64,000 nt of DNA, from contig NC_092312.1 in assembly GCF_036785885.1 (NCBI RefSeq), positions 12,852,001 through 12,916,000 of the forward strand, read 5' to 3'. The translations under genes were made by a program, and so were the position numbers. This document shows positions 34,429 through 50,078 of this stretch, piece after piece. The DNA is from Coffea arabica (Eukaryota > Streptophyta > Magnoliopsida > Gentianales > Rubiaceae). Within the stretch, counting starts at the first letter, position 1; each line of letters starts with the position of its first letter. Below the pieces are notes generated by a model. That model did not search any database. It was not told the origin of the DNA and saw only the letters and a program-made list of their open reading frames with translations.

Positions 34429-35426
34429 ATTATTGTTTGTACATCAAAAGTCTCAAATTTGCTGGCCAACACTACAGATATAGGAACATGTTTTGTAAGG
34501 ATATGTCAATGTCAAAAGTGGTTTGAATCATAATTATATGAGCTTTTTGTTTAGCTGAGAAATGGTTTGAATCATAATAGTTGGTGATTATGATTAAAGT
34601 TTCTCTGTGATGCCTTCTCAAAAACCCTCTTTTTTTACAATATTACATCATGTCAGCAGGAAGTTATTGAGCTGCGTTTGCAAAACAATTACATCATATT
34701 AAGTTATGGCACTAAAATGATTCTCAAAATTCAACATCACATCATGTTAACGAGTTATAGTGCTACAATGATTGACAAAGAAGGAAGTCTTCTTCCATAT
34801 CATTCAGTTTCTTGTCAACCACATACATGGGGTATATGCGCGTATGACATTGTTTCACTGTCCATTATGTTACTTGAGCCATCGAAGGCCTTATGCTTGA
34901 AGTCAAGTTCAGCTGATTGCAAGGTTAAAATGAAGTTTAACATGCAGTTGCACCATTTTAAAATCCCCTCAGGCTTCTTGATTCTCTCTTGTGTGTCTCC
35001 TGGAACCAATGGCATGGAAGCATGGTTTGTGTATAGGATATACTAATGAAGAATGGGCGGAAAAAGCACTGATCTCCAAAGGCCTCAGTTTACTGATGTA
35101 CCTCAAGCATGCCGACAAAATGAATTTCCTCCAGTATAAGAACTTAAGAGCCATTGGCATACCAATTTTACTGTAGGGAACATAACATCTCAGAATCCTT
35201 TGTTACAAGTAAAACAATGCAGTCCTCCTAGAGAAAAGGAGGACAATTGACGAGCATAATGTACTTTCACAAACCAAATGTCCGGCATCTCCATGTCTTC
35301 GTCTGCTCAGACAAAACATGTCAACGCATGCCTTATCCTCGGCCATCCCCTAATCATCCATGCTATGAATCCACAGTAGCCACCATATCCCCATCCTGAA
35401 GCCATTGCCCAACAAAGCTGGCCTTG
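34429..35426. other. Convergent 3' region of SNI1 and DTD, with unassigned frames
   Basis: Both 3' untranslated regions must lie here. On plus, a frame at 34678-35046 (no ATG at its start) and one at 34991-35176 encode peptides I do not recognise. An imperfect direct repeat of about 55 bp (ACATCATATTAAGTTATGGC and ACATCATGTTAACGAGTTAT) lies at 34692-34790. These may be transcribed SNI1 tail sequence or an old repeat. Confidence 0.35.
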
Positions 35427-38400
35427 TTATGATGCTTCCACTGTGTCATTTGTATTCCTGAAACGATCAAATAAGTTGGTTTAAACTCACAGCAAAATTA
35501 AGATTTGCCGGTAATGCCAAAGCATTGATGGCATGCACAAACCTTGATGCTTGTACCGAATCAAGTTGCATTGTCACTGGACCATCGTTAACCAAATTGA
35601 CCTTCACCGACATAGAAACATGTCAGAATTGTGTTCTCACACTAAAAAATGTAAAGGTAAGAACTCAAAATACAGAGTTACGGAGTCCTGCCTTCATCAT
35701 GGCTCCGAAAATGCCATCTGCAGAGGACAGGAAAATTTTTGAGAGGTCAAGAAATAAAAATATTTGAGGACAGCAAAATCAAAGATAGACAATGCAGGTT
35801 AATTATTCTCCACTTTAGGATAGTGGAAAGATAGCAACAGGATTAAGTATTAACAGCATATCAGCAAGTTGGAAGATACAGAATCCAACTAGTCTCAAGC
35901 ACAAATAAGCAAACATATGTCCTCAAAAGTTTTAACAGACCACTATTCTAGTAACTAGAATAGGAAAACGGCACTGAAAATTATAAGTCTGAGGCACACA
36001 ACCTTGAAGACTAAAGATAACCATTCAAGAGTAAGTGTTGAAACGCCATTAAACAGCAGCTGTAACAAGGAAAAATTTGTTGTTCTAACAAAGTCGATCA
36101 AACTTCATTAAACAGGGTAAGAAGTTCCAACCATCAACTATCAAAGTTGAAGAATGTTGGTTATCATTTTACACTTGCAACTGCCATAATGATACTTCTC
36201 ACTTCCTGAGGTACCACTATTCATGAACAATTTCAGTGACAGGCATTATTTTCTATAGGAGGTGAATTAAAAGACTAGTCTCTTCATCAGGGGATTTGCA
36301 TTTCCTTCATATGTGGCAATCATTATTAGAGAACTGAATCCACAATAAAACCATACATAACATGAGAACGTAAAAAAGAATATACCAATAAAAGAAAAAA
36401 AAATACCAGCAAGACATATTCTGTAACAGTTAACCATGAAGTCCTAATAAACTTTCTTATGAACATTAATTCAGATTTTCATATGCAATTGCGACAAATA
36501 CATTATGATTTTAGTCAATCTTCTATTACCCAATTGGCTTTTCATTTTGAAGAATTGAAATAATACATATAAGAACACTTAAATGATTGCAAAAAGGCAA
36601 ACAAACACTTCCAGCTTATCCAAAATCAAAGCTATGCCATTACAGTAGGGTCCAAAGAACATGGAAGCTTCCTAGAAACAAGCAGGCTTGGGTGCAGATT
36701 GAGGCTAATAACCATAGTTTAAATAGATGATTTGTTAATTTTTAGAAGAAAGTTTTCCATTCTATCCGTGTGACTAGTAATCAATCTTTAGATATGCAGC
36801 ACAGATCAGCTAAATTATGCAATCATGATATCTTTATGCAGTAATTCAGAAGTAAATTTTGTAAGAAAAGTTTTAGTACGAAATCTAAAACTAGGGGTGT
36901 AGAGCTTCGTAGCACTATTCTATCCGTGTGACTAGAAGAAAGTTTTCCATTCTATCCGTGTGACTATTAATTGAAATTAAGACTTACTGGTGGTAAGAAA
37001 GTTTATGAGCCTTAACGTTAACAATCATTGGACTAATCATCAATTCTGCCTAATGTAACCAGAGGCATATCCACTACCAACTCTAGCATAAATCAGAAGA
37101 AATGATAAGCAAAGGAAATAAGTAGACAGCCAAAAAAGGGCTTACCTTTTATAACATCAGGTGTGTAAGCTTTTCGAAATTTTTCAACCACAGATTCATA
37201 GAACGGCCTTGCTTTCTCAGGAGGCATGGCCACGTGAAAATCAGGTTTGTTTCCCTTTAAAATCCCATACAATGTAAACTGGCTCACTGTACCAGCAAAC
37301 CAGCATCAGAAGCAATACAAGTACAAATTATTAAGACCTAGTGCTCTTCCACAGTATCTTCAAAGAACAAAGATAAAGCATCATCAATTGACAACAAGAA
37401 AGGTGAAAGTAAAGCACCTACCCAATAAAACTTCCAAATTCTTTTGCATGACCTGCAAATGAAAAAATTCCCACGAACATTATTAGGAAAGCAATAGATA
37501 ACAGATCATTTTTACCTTACCATTTAAATCATGTAGCATTTTCAAATCCTCTAAATTGGAACTTTATCTTCCTTGTGTCTATGGCAATTCCAACATCCCA
37601 TGAAATTTTTGTTGTACAATTAGTTTAAACTCAATAACTCATTTTGACTTCCTTTCTACTTTCAATCAAACATGACTTGATGCTGTCAGCGGATAAGATT
37701 AATATTAATAGTCTAGCAATATAAATCCACCATGGCAATTTCTACTTCTGCTATCGAAGTTTGTAAAACTTTTAAACACAGTAATTCAATACAATTCAAC
37801 TTATAAGGCATACAATTCAACTTATAAGGCACTAATTAACTCGAACTGAATTCATACGATCAAACTATATATGCACCTAGAACCTTTAAGTGCAACTTTG
37901 GCGAGGAAAATCAAAATAATGCAGGCAATAAAAGTAATTACAGATATCATGATATAAAATTACATAAATTGCTTGAAAGATGCAAATGCTAAATTTTGTA
38001 CAACATCTAAAAATACCTTAATATTACGCCATAATTTGAAATGTCAAGATATTATATAATCCTAAATTAATAACATAATGTAATAAATAATCATAACCCT
38101 GCTCAAAGGGGAGGAAAAGTTAATCATAACCCTATGAATCTTTCAGAACCAAAACACATTACTATGTTTGAGGGAGTTCATCAGAAAATTACATTTTGAT
38201 CCCATGTCTTTCCAGTTTTCTCATTTGGAAATAGTCTCATGTTCAACACTTTCCGACATCTGCGGCACCAATAAATAAGTAAATAAATAAAACAATACAC
38301 CAATTAAGCAAATATATACCAATAAAAATCATATCCTTCAGAAAAAAAAAACAAATAAAAAAACAGTTATGTACATGTACTCAGCATCAGAGTCCGCGTC

Positions 38401-38613
38401 GGATTCATGAAGGCCAACCAGAACAAGCAGGCCCGGCCCGATTGCCGAAACAATACGCCCCTCAACCTGCTCATTGCAGCTGAATTTACGTTGCAAAAAA
38501 ATTTAAGAAAGAAATAAGAAAGCTGGAAGGAAATTCTTCTGTGTTCTCGTGTGCGAAATTACGTTGCTAACCTCGACGCTGGCGGAGGCAACGCGCTGAA
38601 CCACCACTCTCAT
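35427..38613 (-). CDS. DTD: D-aminoacyl-tRNA deacylase (D-Tyr-tRNA(Tyr) deacylase)
   Basis: Eight exons on minus, in transcript order: 38613-38572, 38466-38375, 38259-38193, 37452-37422, 37286-37146, 35717-35692, 35601-35543, 35457-35427, giving 162 aa, the usual DTD length. The start MRVVVQRVASASVEVEG, the middle GPGLLVLVGLHESDADSDAE, the motif SQFTLYG (residues 79-85) and the motif NDGPVT (138-143) are the landmarks of DTD; the last two form the active-site pocket with its cis-proline chiral filter. The enzyme removes D-amino acids wrongly attached to tRNA and also clears Gly-tRNA(Ala) in the family. Intron 6 has a GC donor (AAG then gcagga) and a GAAG acceptor, needed to join MMK to VNLVNDG. 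An upstream in-frame extension exists but matches no family sequence, so the ATG at 38613 was chosen. Confidence 0.92.
36737..36970. repeat. Local repeats in DTD intron 5
   Basis: ATTCTATCCGTGTGACTA occurs three times, twice preceded by AGAAGAAAGTTTTCC, showing short-range duplication within the intron. Confidence 0.7.
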
Positions 38614-38937
38614 TGCTGTGATTTCGATAATCCGGCGTTTCCTCGGTGCGGAGAAGCAGTTGGGACGGTGGCGGCGCAATTTAGCCGCCACAGTGCAGGT
38701 GGCTAATATGTGGGAGAAATTAGGGGGTTGTTTGGTTTTTACTAAATTCATTTTTCCGGTTTGGGAATGGGGTTTTAGGATAAGCGGCCCAAACCAAAGC
38801 CATTGAAGCTGCCGTTTCAGGGAATAAAATTGCTCAAGGGACACCACTATCTTGCATTATTCTATCCATATTTTGTTATTTGGAGTTGACTGTTGAGTGA
38901 ATAAGCCAACTTTTACCTTCATCAACTTAAAGAGGGA

Positions 38938-39381
38938 TTTTGGTTGTATCTTGTGGGGTTAATTTAACTGTTGTTTGTGAACTTCTTGTCAAAAGAAAAA
39001 AAAGACTTGTTGGCGAGGTTAAAATCAGAGTGAGTGAGTGCTAGTTAGTGCTTAGTAGAGGCTCCCCTGTTCCCTCTCCCTGTGTTCCACATCGTTTGTT
39101 GAGTGTGTGCGTGAGTAGTACTTAAGTTCCATTGGTGCAACCAAAAATCAACAATTGCCTTTTGGTTGTATCTTGTGGGGTTAATTTAAGTGTTGGCGAG
39201 GTTAAAATCAGAGTGAGTGAGTGCTAATTAGTGCTTAGTAGAGGCTCCCATGTTCCTTCTCCCTGTGTCCCACATCGTTTGTTAAGTGTGTGCGTGAGCA
39301 TACCAATTGCCTTTTGGTTGTATCTTGTGGGGTTAATTTAAGTGTTGTTTATGAACTTCTTGTTAAAAAAAAAAAAAAAAA
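38938..39381 (+). mobile_element. Composite poly(A) retroposon with 14-bp target duplication
   Basis: AACTTAAAGAGGGA flanks the segment at 38924-38937 and 39382-39395, and the segment ends in a run of about 20 A, so it was inserted by target-primed reverse transcription. Inside, TTTTGGTTGTATCTTGTGGG occurs three times (38938, ~39159, ~39311) and a ~130-bp block starting GTTGGCGAGGTTAAAATCAG occurs twice (from ~39010 and ~39192), with an internal A-rich tract after the first 3' end. It is a chain of related units, not one monomer. No protein is encoded; it resembles a SINE-like retroposon of unknown family. Confidence 0.75.
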
Positions 39382-39395
39382 AACTTAAAGAGGGA

Positions 39396-40419
39396 CAGTT
39401 TCTGTTTTGGCACCCTTTCTATAGGTCTATCCCAATTTGGTCCCCTCATTTTATGAACTTAGCTGATTTGGTCCCTTACTTAAATTAATGGAAAAATCTT
39501 AACTCAACCATCTTCTTATAAGCATTCCCTTAATAAAACATGTCCAATTTTTGTTAAAATCTCATGAAAGAACCAAAAAGATCGTGTCCGAACTAGATCC
39601 AAACTAAATGTCGAAGATTCGGATCTGACAGTAAAATACAGAACAAATAACTCAATTTCGACGTTCGACTCAATTGAAAATTTTAAAGAAATAAATTAAG
39701 TAGAGAATCGTATTTTTTTTCCTATCTTCTTGTCAACCAAATCCCCCCTCCCTATTTATACAGTCTTATCAGATAAAAAATGAGAAGGTAGGGTGAGTCT
39801 ATCTCCTAACTTCATGATAAGTGCTTTACCAGACAACTAAAGATTTGTAATTATTCCTCAATCTGTTCAGAAAGTAGACCTGTTTGGCATGACACGTGTC
39901 CCCAATAAAATCTCTGCCTCTACATCTCACGAAGGTGATTTAGAGTTGGTTATAGACGAAAGTATTTGCGATGTCATAGGAACATGAATCAAGATGGTAG
40001 AAGTGTCCACATTTTGTCCTTTGGATGGCAATTGGTAACGATAATTAGCTTGCTACAAACTAAACCATTTTGCATGTGAGATGCCATGGATGGAGAGTTT
40101 AGACAGCTACGACAGCATATTAAAACATTGAAAGGTAAATTTTGCCCGCTCTACAAATATTCATCCCACGAAAATGAAGATCATAATATGTCAGTCCTCT
40201 AAAACTAGTTGCCTTCGCGAAAAATCTCTAAAAATGAGCCTCCTGGCACTGCTGACAGCGAAAATCTATGGATGCAAGACATCAGAGCAATGAATGGCAA
40301 GACACTAAACAAATAGAAGAGAGTGGTAGAAGAAAAGGAATACCTTAAAATTTTGGAAAAAAAAAACATATAAAGAATATGTAGGAGGGAAAAAAGAATA
40401 TAAAAAAAAAAATCAAGAA
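39396..40419. other. Intergenic, downstream of the peroxidase gene
   Basis: AT-rich spacer holding the 3' untranslated region of the peroxidase (minus strand). No gene was recognised. Confidence 0.4.
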
Positions 40420-42919
<2,500 letters not shown>

Positions 42920-45781
42920 AATGGCTCAACTCTCAAGTTAGTTTTGTGGGAGAGCACCACCGCTTTTGGACAAAATAACAAACAAGAATGGCTACTACTT
43001 GTACAGGAGAATGGTGATGAAAGTGAGAAGTGGACGACTGTCTATTGGTGTCTAATTAATGCATAGCCATGTTCAAGAAGGGAGAATCAAAACCCGTGAT
43101 GCCCGCAAAATTATTAATTCTGTTTCACGGATACACAGGGAGCAGATTTAAAGTGAGAATGTACTTTCCACATTGATGGAGGTGACAAAGGAAAATGTAA
43201 TGTTACCATGACAAAAGCGCAATTTTACAAGTTCATAAAGTCGTTTTTACCATTTTTCAGAAGCTTCCTTATGTTGAATTTTCATCCAACCATCTTGTCC
43301 AAACGTTTCTTCAAAGGGAAGTTGGATACCATGATGAAAAAGTTCAACTATCTAGCAGTCCTCGAGTGAATTACTGTTAAATTCACGAGAGATTTATTTG
43401 CCACTACTTAAGTGGCCTGCCTGATTACTTGAGCTTTATTTGTAACCATGACGATTAGGCCGTTTCTTCTTTTTGTACTCAGGAAAGTAGCTTTTGACTC
43501 TTAAACAACTGATTCGCATGTAGCATCTTTCACGGGCTTGCTGAATTATTAAACTTAATCCAGTTATATATTAAACTTCTTCTTCTACCCCAGATCATTA
43601 GAGCTTTTCTTTATCCCCCTAAACTTGTAGATATTAAAACTGAACATGGTCCTGAAGAAATTGCATACATGATGGTGATGTTTATTGGTGGAAAGCAGTG
43701 CGAGTTACTCAGTTCATAGCCTAATAAGATAGAGCCCTATTGAGATATTGGAACTTAATTAACATTGAAAGACAAGGATACATATCAATTAGACAGACTT
43801 CTTGGTCAGCAGCATTTGTGTGGTACGTGCGTTCCTCTTCCAGTTCTTTGCCTCATAATCTATACTATTTCTCCACATATTAAGTATGATATACTGGAAA
43901 GAAGTGCTCCGGCATCCAATTATATGCATGGTCGGGGTAAAACAAGAACCAAACTGCTGGTATTTTAACACTCATAACAGATGGAATGTGGCCGCTGCCC
44001 CCACTTCGCATGTGCTGATGTGCAAAGTGCAATAAGGGGGATCACTGGAAACCTGTTGTTCATACAGCCAATTGTTTTAGCTTGAAGATTTGGTGCCTTT
44101 GTTCGTTGTTATGTTGCTTTCATTGAGACTGACTTGCAACAGTCTACTCTCTCATTCATCATGCAATTGCCTTTTCCAACTTCATTGAATCATTGTAATC
44201 ATTAAGTGGATTGACGACTTTTTTGTGAGCTCAGTAAAAGCTGTGGATGGACCATCTGATTCTGCTCCATGTCCATACCGTACCTGTACTCTTGCATTCC
44301 CCAGCTTTTATTTTGCGCATCCATATCTGTCTAAACCTGAAGAAAGAGGACTGAAGACATGAACTGACTGACGCTTCAAAATGCTTGTACTAAATGAAGG
44401 ATGCGTTTAGTGATTTACACTGATCTCCTTTATTGGTGCAATCGGTTCAAATATTTACTTTTTTTTCCCCGGAAACGAGATGATTTTATTAATAAACTAG
44501 GCATTGTAATATTTGAACAACGACTTAATCAACTATACAAAGTGTACCACGACACTTAAGAAGTAGCAAAAGTTCTTTCCTCATCTCTGAGAATACTTAA
44601 TGCATAAAAGCTAAGCCTATTACTCCACAATATTTACTCCGCAAGTTGTAATTTTGACACGACTTGCAAAATGATCTAACGATAATATTTTTTTTTTATA
44701 GTGTTAATAAGAGATTTCGAACTTGAAACCTCTTACGTACCAGCAACTCATTTTTTCCTCCTCCAAAATTTATACATTAGTCTAATTAATGTGTGTTTTC
44801 AAACAAATTTTAAGTATATTAATTCACTAAAGCTACTTAAATAATAAAGAGTATCACTTAAAAAAATCATTCCAAACAAAGTAGACAGTTTACTGTTTTC
44901 CTAACCAAATAGATTAACCAAAATCTAAAAAATAGAAATTAAAATGAACAACAAACAATAATATCAAGAGTCAAGAAGTAGGTACCTAGTGGACTCCAAG
45001 AGGCCTCCAAATTTGTATCCTACATTTTTAATTTCTTCAGTCTAATTTCAAGATACACATGCTAAAATGAGTAGTGTTTTAGAAAAAAAAAATGAAAAAG
45101 AAATTATACTCAGTTCACGTCAAACTTATCTTCCACGTCTACGACGTCGTACCGGTTTAACATGCTGGATCCTCTCTCAAAATCAAAAAAGAATGCTAGA
45201 ATGGTAGTTGGAGGCTTCTCCTGCGTCAGCAGCTAATTGCATGCGCTCTCACTGTAATTCCTTCCGTTGGTAGCTTATCTTCAGGTAATTTTCCGATGTT
45301 GCAATTTCCTGCTCATGGTTTTGAATCGTTGTTTAATGGGTTTTTCTCTCAAGGTAGCATTTTATTTACTCATGTACTTTTTTGGGTTAAATCAATTCCA
45401 CTTCTGTCAACTGTTTGATGAAATTCCCCAACCATTTCTTTGCTTTCTATGCACCCATTTTTTTGTCGTTTACCCATATGTTACAAGACAGTTTGGCTTT
45501 CATTTCTGTGGTATTATGGTATATGGAGGTGGCAACGGTGACCGAACATGCAAGGGCATGTTGCTTTTTACGTGGTTTGTTTGGTTTTATCTCATTTTAC
45601 AAGCCCATCTCCCTGAAATTCATTGCAGTGTGGTGGGCTTCCTCTTTCATGCTAAATGAGCTGTTGAAAGATTTAATTTTTGCTGCTGCATTTTGTTTTC
45701 ACCAATGTATTTGCTTTCCCTCTTTTATCATAACTGGGAAAGTGAACTAAAATGTTATGGATGTTTTGCAGATAAAGGATA
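42920..45781. other. Divergent intergenic region between the peroxidase and ATP11 genes
   Basis: It holds the promoters of two divergent genes. A LINE 3' fragment lies at 44459-44660. Frames in the right part (45267-45750) have no recognisable product and may be leader or 5' intron sequence of the ATP11 gene. Confidence 0.4.
44459..44660 (-). mobile_element. LINE 3' end fragment, reverse orientation (second copy)
   Basis: Poly(T), then CCCCGGAAACGAGATGATTT and TATTAAT, read as a LINE poly(A) end on the minus strand. It shares the ctatacaa..gtg..ac.a.gacact block with 3781-3990. The 5' limit is not clear. Confidence 0.45.
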
Positions 45782-48700
45782 ATGCAAAGGTTAGCCAGGA
45801 GGGCCCCAAGGAGGACGTTATTGTGTGCAGTGGGTGTTATTCAAGACAATGTTTCACACTGTTTAGTTGCGAAACGATCATACAGTGCTGCATCTCTGCC
45901 AAAGCATATTGAGAAATTGAGAAAACCTGCAATTCCTAGTGATTTCTTGAAATGGAGTGGGCTTGGGTCCTATAGGACGTCGAAATTTGCTTCTGGGTTC
46001 AGTCCTCTGCAACCTAAGCCTTTGGAATCGATTATTGATATAAAGCGATCTAACAGCAAAACTCCAGAAGAACTTGCTGACATTTGGGATGATGTAATGC
46101 ATTAAACTGTTCTTGTGATTCTTACCTTCCTTGAACTAAAAACTTAGACTTTTTGATTTACCATAACTGGTTATGTTTATCATATGTAGAAAGCTGTGAG
46201 AAGTTTCATCATATGTCCAAATGATGCAATCACAAGTTGACTAATGACTCTTTGTTTATGATCCACATTTTTGTTATAGTCAGTAGATTTATTGTTTTAC
46301 TTGCTGTTTTATATCAGTATCACTTGGGAAGAGGTCACATTGGGGCATCAATGGACGCAAAGTTATACCATCTATTGAAGCAGAGAGCTGAAAATTGGTA
46401 ATCCATGTGCATGATCTTTCCTTTGACACATGTTTGTTCCTTAATCTCGGAAAAACTTTCTTATTTTTTTTTTAGCCGATATTTCGTGATTCCACTGTGG
46501 AAAGGAAGCGGTTACACAACGATTTTTTTTCAAGGTCAGATCACTTGTTACTTGCTTTTCAAGCACCACTGTTTATTTTTCGTCAACTCTTTTGAAATTC
46601 CGTCATCTATGGTGGATTATTAATGTGCCAGTCACATTCATTAGAGTGTTTCAACTAGCTACATTTCTATTCACTACATGGCTATTCTTTTGGTTCATTC
46701 AATATTGTTATTAAGTTTTTGTGAATTGGGATGGTTGATGCTCCATCAACCACGTCTCCTTTCTCATCCTGCAATTCAGTAAATAATCAATGTATATCAA
46801 AAGCATGTACCTGGATAGCAATATTTCAAGCTTGCAAAACAAAGATTAATGGAAGGGGATTATATAGGAAGACTGATTCATGCATGATTTGGGTTTTTAA
46901 CTCCAGCCAATAGTGATTACCATCTTATACTTCAGGTTCTTTTAGGTGGTAATCTGTTGCAGGGGAATCAAAGGGTGTTGAACTTCATTCTATTACAGTT
47001 TTATACGCGCTATTTATCTTGCGTTTCTAGTTGTAATACATTGTAAAGCTTATCTTTAATGCTCTGGTTCTTTTCACAAATCAATGTTTTAAATTAGCTT
47101 TCTTTCTTGCTTCCTGACTCCCCTTGTTTAAGAACTTTTTCATAAGCAATCACAATCAGAAGAAAGGTTGGCAGCATCTCCAAACATATTGACGTAAGTC
47201 ATATGGTGGTGGCTAGCCTTGGCAAACAATTTGCATTTTCCTTGGCTATAAAACATTTCATTAACTAAACTGGTTTTTTTTTTTTTCAATCAAACTAAAA
47301 TCTACACTAGCTTAGGATAAAGCAAGTTTATGCCAATTTCAAGATACATAATTCAGTTCAAATTTTCCTACTAATTCATATTTCAATTTTTTTTTCTGCT
47401 TCCTGATATTGGTAGAGTAGAATAATTGTTTTGTCACCACACCTGTTGCTCCATCCTCCCCAGTAGGAATGTCTTAGTTTGATTGGCCATGAGGTTTAAG
47501 AAATTGTTGAAGATATGTAAGAGTTTAAAGAGAAAATGAGGAATATGTGCAGTCCACTGGATTAGTTAACTGATGTTTAGAGCATTGCATGGAACATGTT
47601 GGTTGTACTACCTTCCTTCATTTAGAAAGTATTTGTTTAAGGAAAGTGGACGTTATTCTTGGACGGAATGAAAGGCAAGAAAAACATTTAAAAGTGAGAC
47701 AAAGAAATACTAATGGAGTTGTACTTACTGAGATAACATACTAGATGGTCACCTATCTGCTTGTATTTTGGAAGTTCAGGGGATGGCTTGTTATCTTTAA
47801 GCAACTTGTTCCCACAGCGTTAGCATACCCGCTGCTTCACAGCTGTTTTCTTGAAAGAGCAGGCTGCTTATGGATGCTATCTCTCTGACACCTTCACTTT
47901 GTCTTTAATTTTTTGCCTTGTGTTCTTCAGTTTCTTTTGTTTCGACATACCTCTTGCCAACAATGCTTTGAAGTTTGCTTTGCACAGTACATTATATAAG
48001 AAGTCTATCTATTGCATGTATGTTTTTCATATATCATTGTCATTCTCGTGCTTGATTGCCTGAAATTAGGATTGTGTGTCCTATTAAATTTTTTGGATAA
48101 TTCACAATGACCTTCAGACTGTTGCCTCTGTCTTAATACTTATGTGCATATTTGTTGGTGCTTAGGAAAAGCTTTTCAGCCCTGAGACTTCTTGAATATT
48201 TGTGTCTCTTTTAGCGGTATCTTTGAAGAGTTGTGAATAAGTTTGTCTCATTTACAAATGATGCAAAATTGATGTACTTTTCACTGGGAGTAAATATAGA
48301 TGTTTTCATTAGATTAAGCTGTAATTCTCAAGCTAGAAAAAACTTACCTAGAAGCCCAAGCCAAGAGGTTGTGCAGTATTTGCTTGATAAGCATTCGTAT
48401 TTCAACTTTCTAATTGGTGTGGTGCAGCCAACAAGCTACTCGTAATCATTACTACAAGAATTTTCTGTTTGTATCTATTATATGTTTGCAAGGCCTTGTT
48501 ACATGGCTATTTTCCTTCTGTTTTGTCCTGGCCATAATTTTTATATCATCCCTGTATATCAAGTCATTTAATCAGCTAGTATTGATATGACTATTTCATC
48601 TGTTGAAATTAATTTTGGAGTTTGTTTTCATTTTGCAATAGAGCACCTATATTAAGCAGGAAGTTTTTTTTTTTTTTTTAAAAAGAAAAGGTCCACTCTG

Positions 48701-49454
48701 AGATTCCATTTTATGTATTCTGTTGTCTGATGGACAAGATTAGACCATGTTATTAAGTTTTCTCTGAGAATGGACGGTTACAAAAATGGATTAGCTGATA
48801 TGCTAAGAAGTAGAAGTGAAGTCTTAATACATAAATGCAGTATTGGTAGCATATCAGGTATTTATAGGTTAAGGTAAACGTGGTAGTTTTGTATTTCTTA
48901 ATTTCATGTCATGTGTTGCCAATATACCATTCGTCAGTTACTTCAGTATTTCTTCCAATGATTTTAATTTTTATCCCATCTGCTCCTCTGCTGCCCAGCT
49001 TGAAAGAAAAACTAATTACATGATGATATCCTAGCTACCCTAAGACGACATTCTTATGTTTTCAGGATTCACTTATCTTTCAGTGGCCTTCATTGTCTTG
49101 AAAATGCATTTCTTTGGTCATCGCTTATTTATTGAACAATTTGATGCAGTGCAAATGCCACACATGATTTTCACTGGTCTTGAAGATTACAAAGCAAGAG
49201 GAACTCAGGCTGCTCCCTACTTCACTGTCTCTTATTACACTGAATTTGCAGAAAGCAAGGAATTGGTGCTTATTAGGGGTGATGTTGTGTTTACAAGCAA
49301 GCTCAGTGACTCAGAGGCCAAATGGCTCATGGAGACTGCACAATCATTTTACTTGAATGATGTCAGGTACAAGTTAGTTGAGCGTTTCAACAAAGAAACA
49401 CGTGATTTTGAGTTCAAGGATGTTTTGCAAGCATTGGAGATGCCAATTTTGTAA
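45782..49454 (+). CDS. Mitochondrial F1-ATPase assembly factor, ATP11 family
   Basis: Four exons: 45782-46093, 46318-46397, 46476-46534, 49150-49454, giving 251 aa. The first ~50 residues are rich in Arg, Ser and Ala with few acids (MQRLARRAPRRTLLCAVG), as in a mitochondrial presequence. The ATP11 domain follows: PEELADIWDDYHLGRGHIGA, the FVIPLWKGSGYTTIFFQ stretch, MIFTGLEDYKARGTQAAPYF and the C-terminal LVLIRGDVV segment. Family members bind free F1 beta subunits and promote assembly of the alpha3beta3 hexamer of ATP synthase in the matrix. Length fits the plant proteins. Intron 3 is 2.6 kb, much longer than the others, and holds no recognisable gene or complete transposon. All splice sites are GT-AG with matching phases. 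Confidence 0.92.
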
Positions 49455-49904
49455 GAGAAGTGAAGATGGAAACTTGAGCAAAAGAGCATGAGACCTGCAG
49501 CCGGATGACAAGCAACAGAATGTGAACACAAGTTTTGTATAATGTCATTATTAACTGCAGCTACAATGAGTTTTTTTTTTTTTTTTTTTTTTTGGTTAAC
49601 TGAAATCCTTCTTAGACTTGGAGATTTTATCTTGGAGTCCTACTTGTTTACTAAAAATACGGGAATGAAAATTACAGGACAACTTATGGGAGAGATGTGT
49701 CATCGTGTCCTAACCTCCTTGCGAAATAACTACCTGCTCGTATGTGCCTCGCACCTCGGATGCTGTCCTTGGAGTGAGTTTGGTGAGTGTGTTATTGTAG
49801 CAGTTATGCACGTTGCTAGGTTACTTAATACTGAGGCGATTCATGGGCAAACTGCATTTACTTGCACTATAGAGGAAAATTAGATTTTATCCAAATACAT
49901 GACA

Positions 49905-50078
49905 CTCTTACTAGTAGGATTTGAATTTGAAAAATTCAACTCAAATTCTGTCCAAATATATTGGATTGGGTATGAATAATAAAAAAATAAATTTTATTCA
50001 ATCCCATGACTTTTTTACTAGTAGGATCTGCATTTGAAAAATTCAACTCAAATTCTATCCAAATATATTGGGTTTGGG
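49905..50078. repeat. Diverged tandem repeat, 107-bp period
   Basis: CTAGTAGGATTTGAATTTGA at 49911 and CTAGTAGGATCTGCATTTGA at 50018 start two copies that both continue through AAAAATTCAACTCAAATTCT and CCAAATATATTGG. The second copy is cut short. Confidence 0.75.

Noticed and set aside
38683-38689. Exact GCC-box core AGCCGCC about 70 bp upstream of the DTD start
   Set aside because: A single 7-bp match in a locally GC-rich stretch; chance is the simpler explanation despite the ERF genes nearby.
38614-38847. In-frame N-terminal extension of DTD
   Set aside because: Known DTD proteins start at the conserved MR-VVQRV, and the extension shows no clear targeting peptide or similarity.
45267-45750. 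Frames of 111-130 codons upstream of the ATP11 gene
   Set aside because: Hydrophobic, low-complexity translations with no family match; more likely leader or intron sequence.
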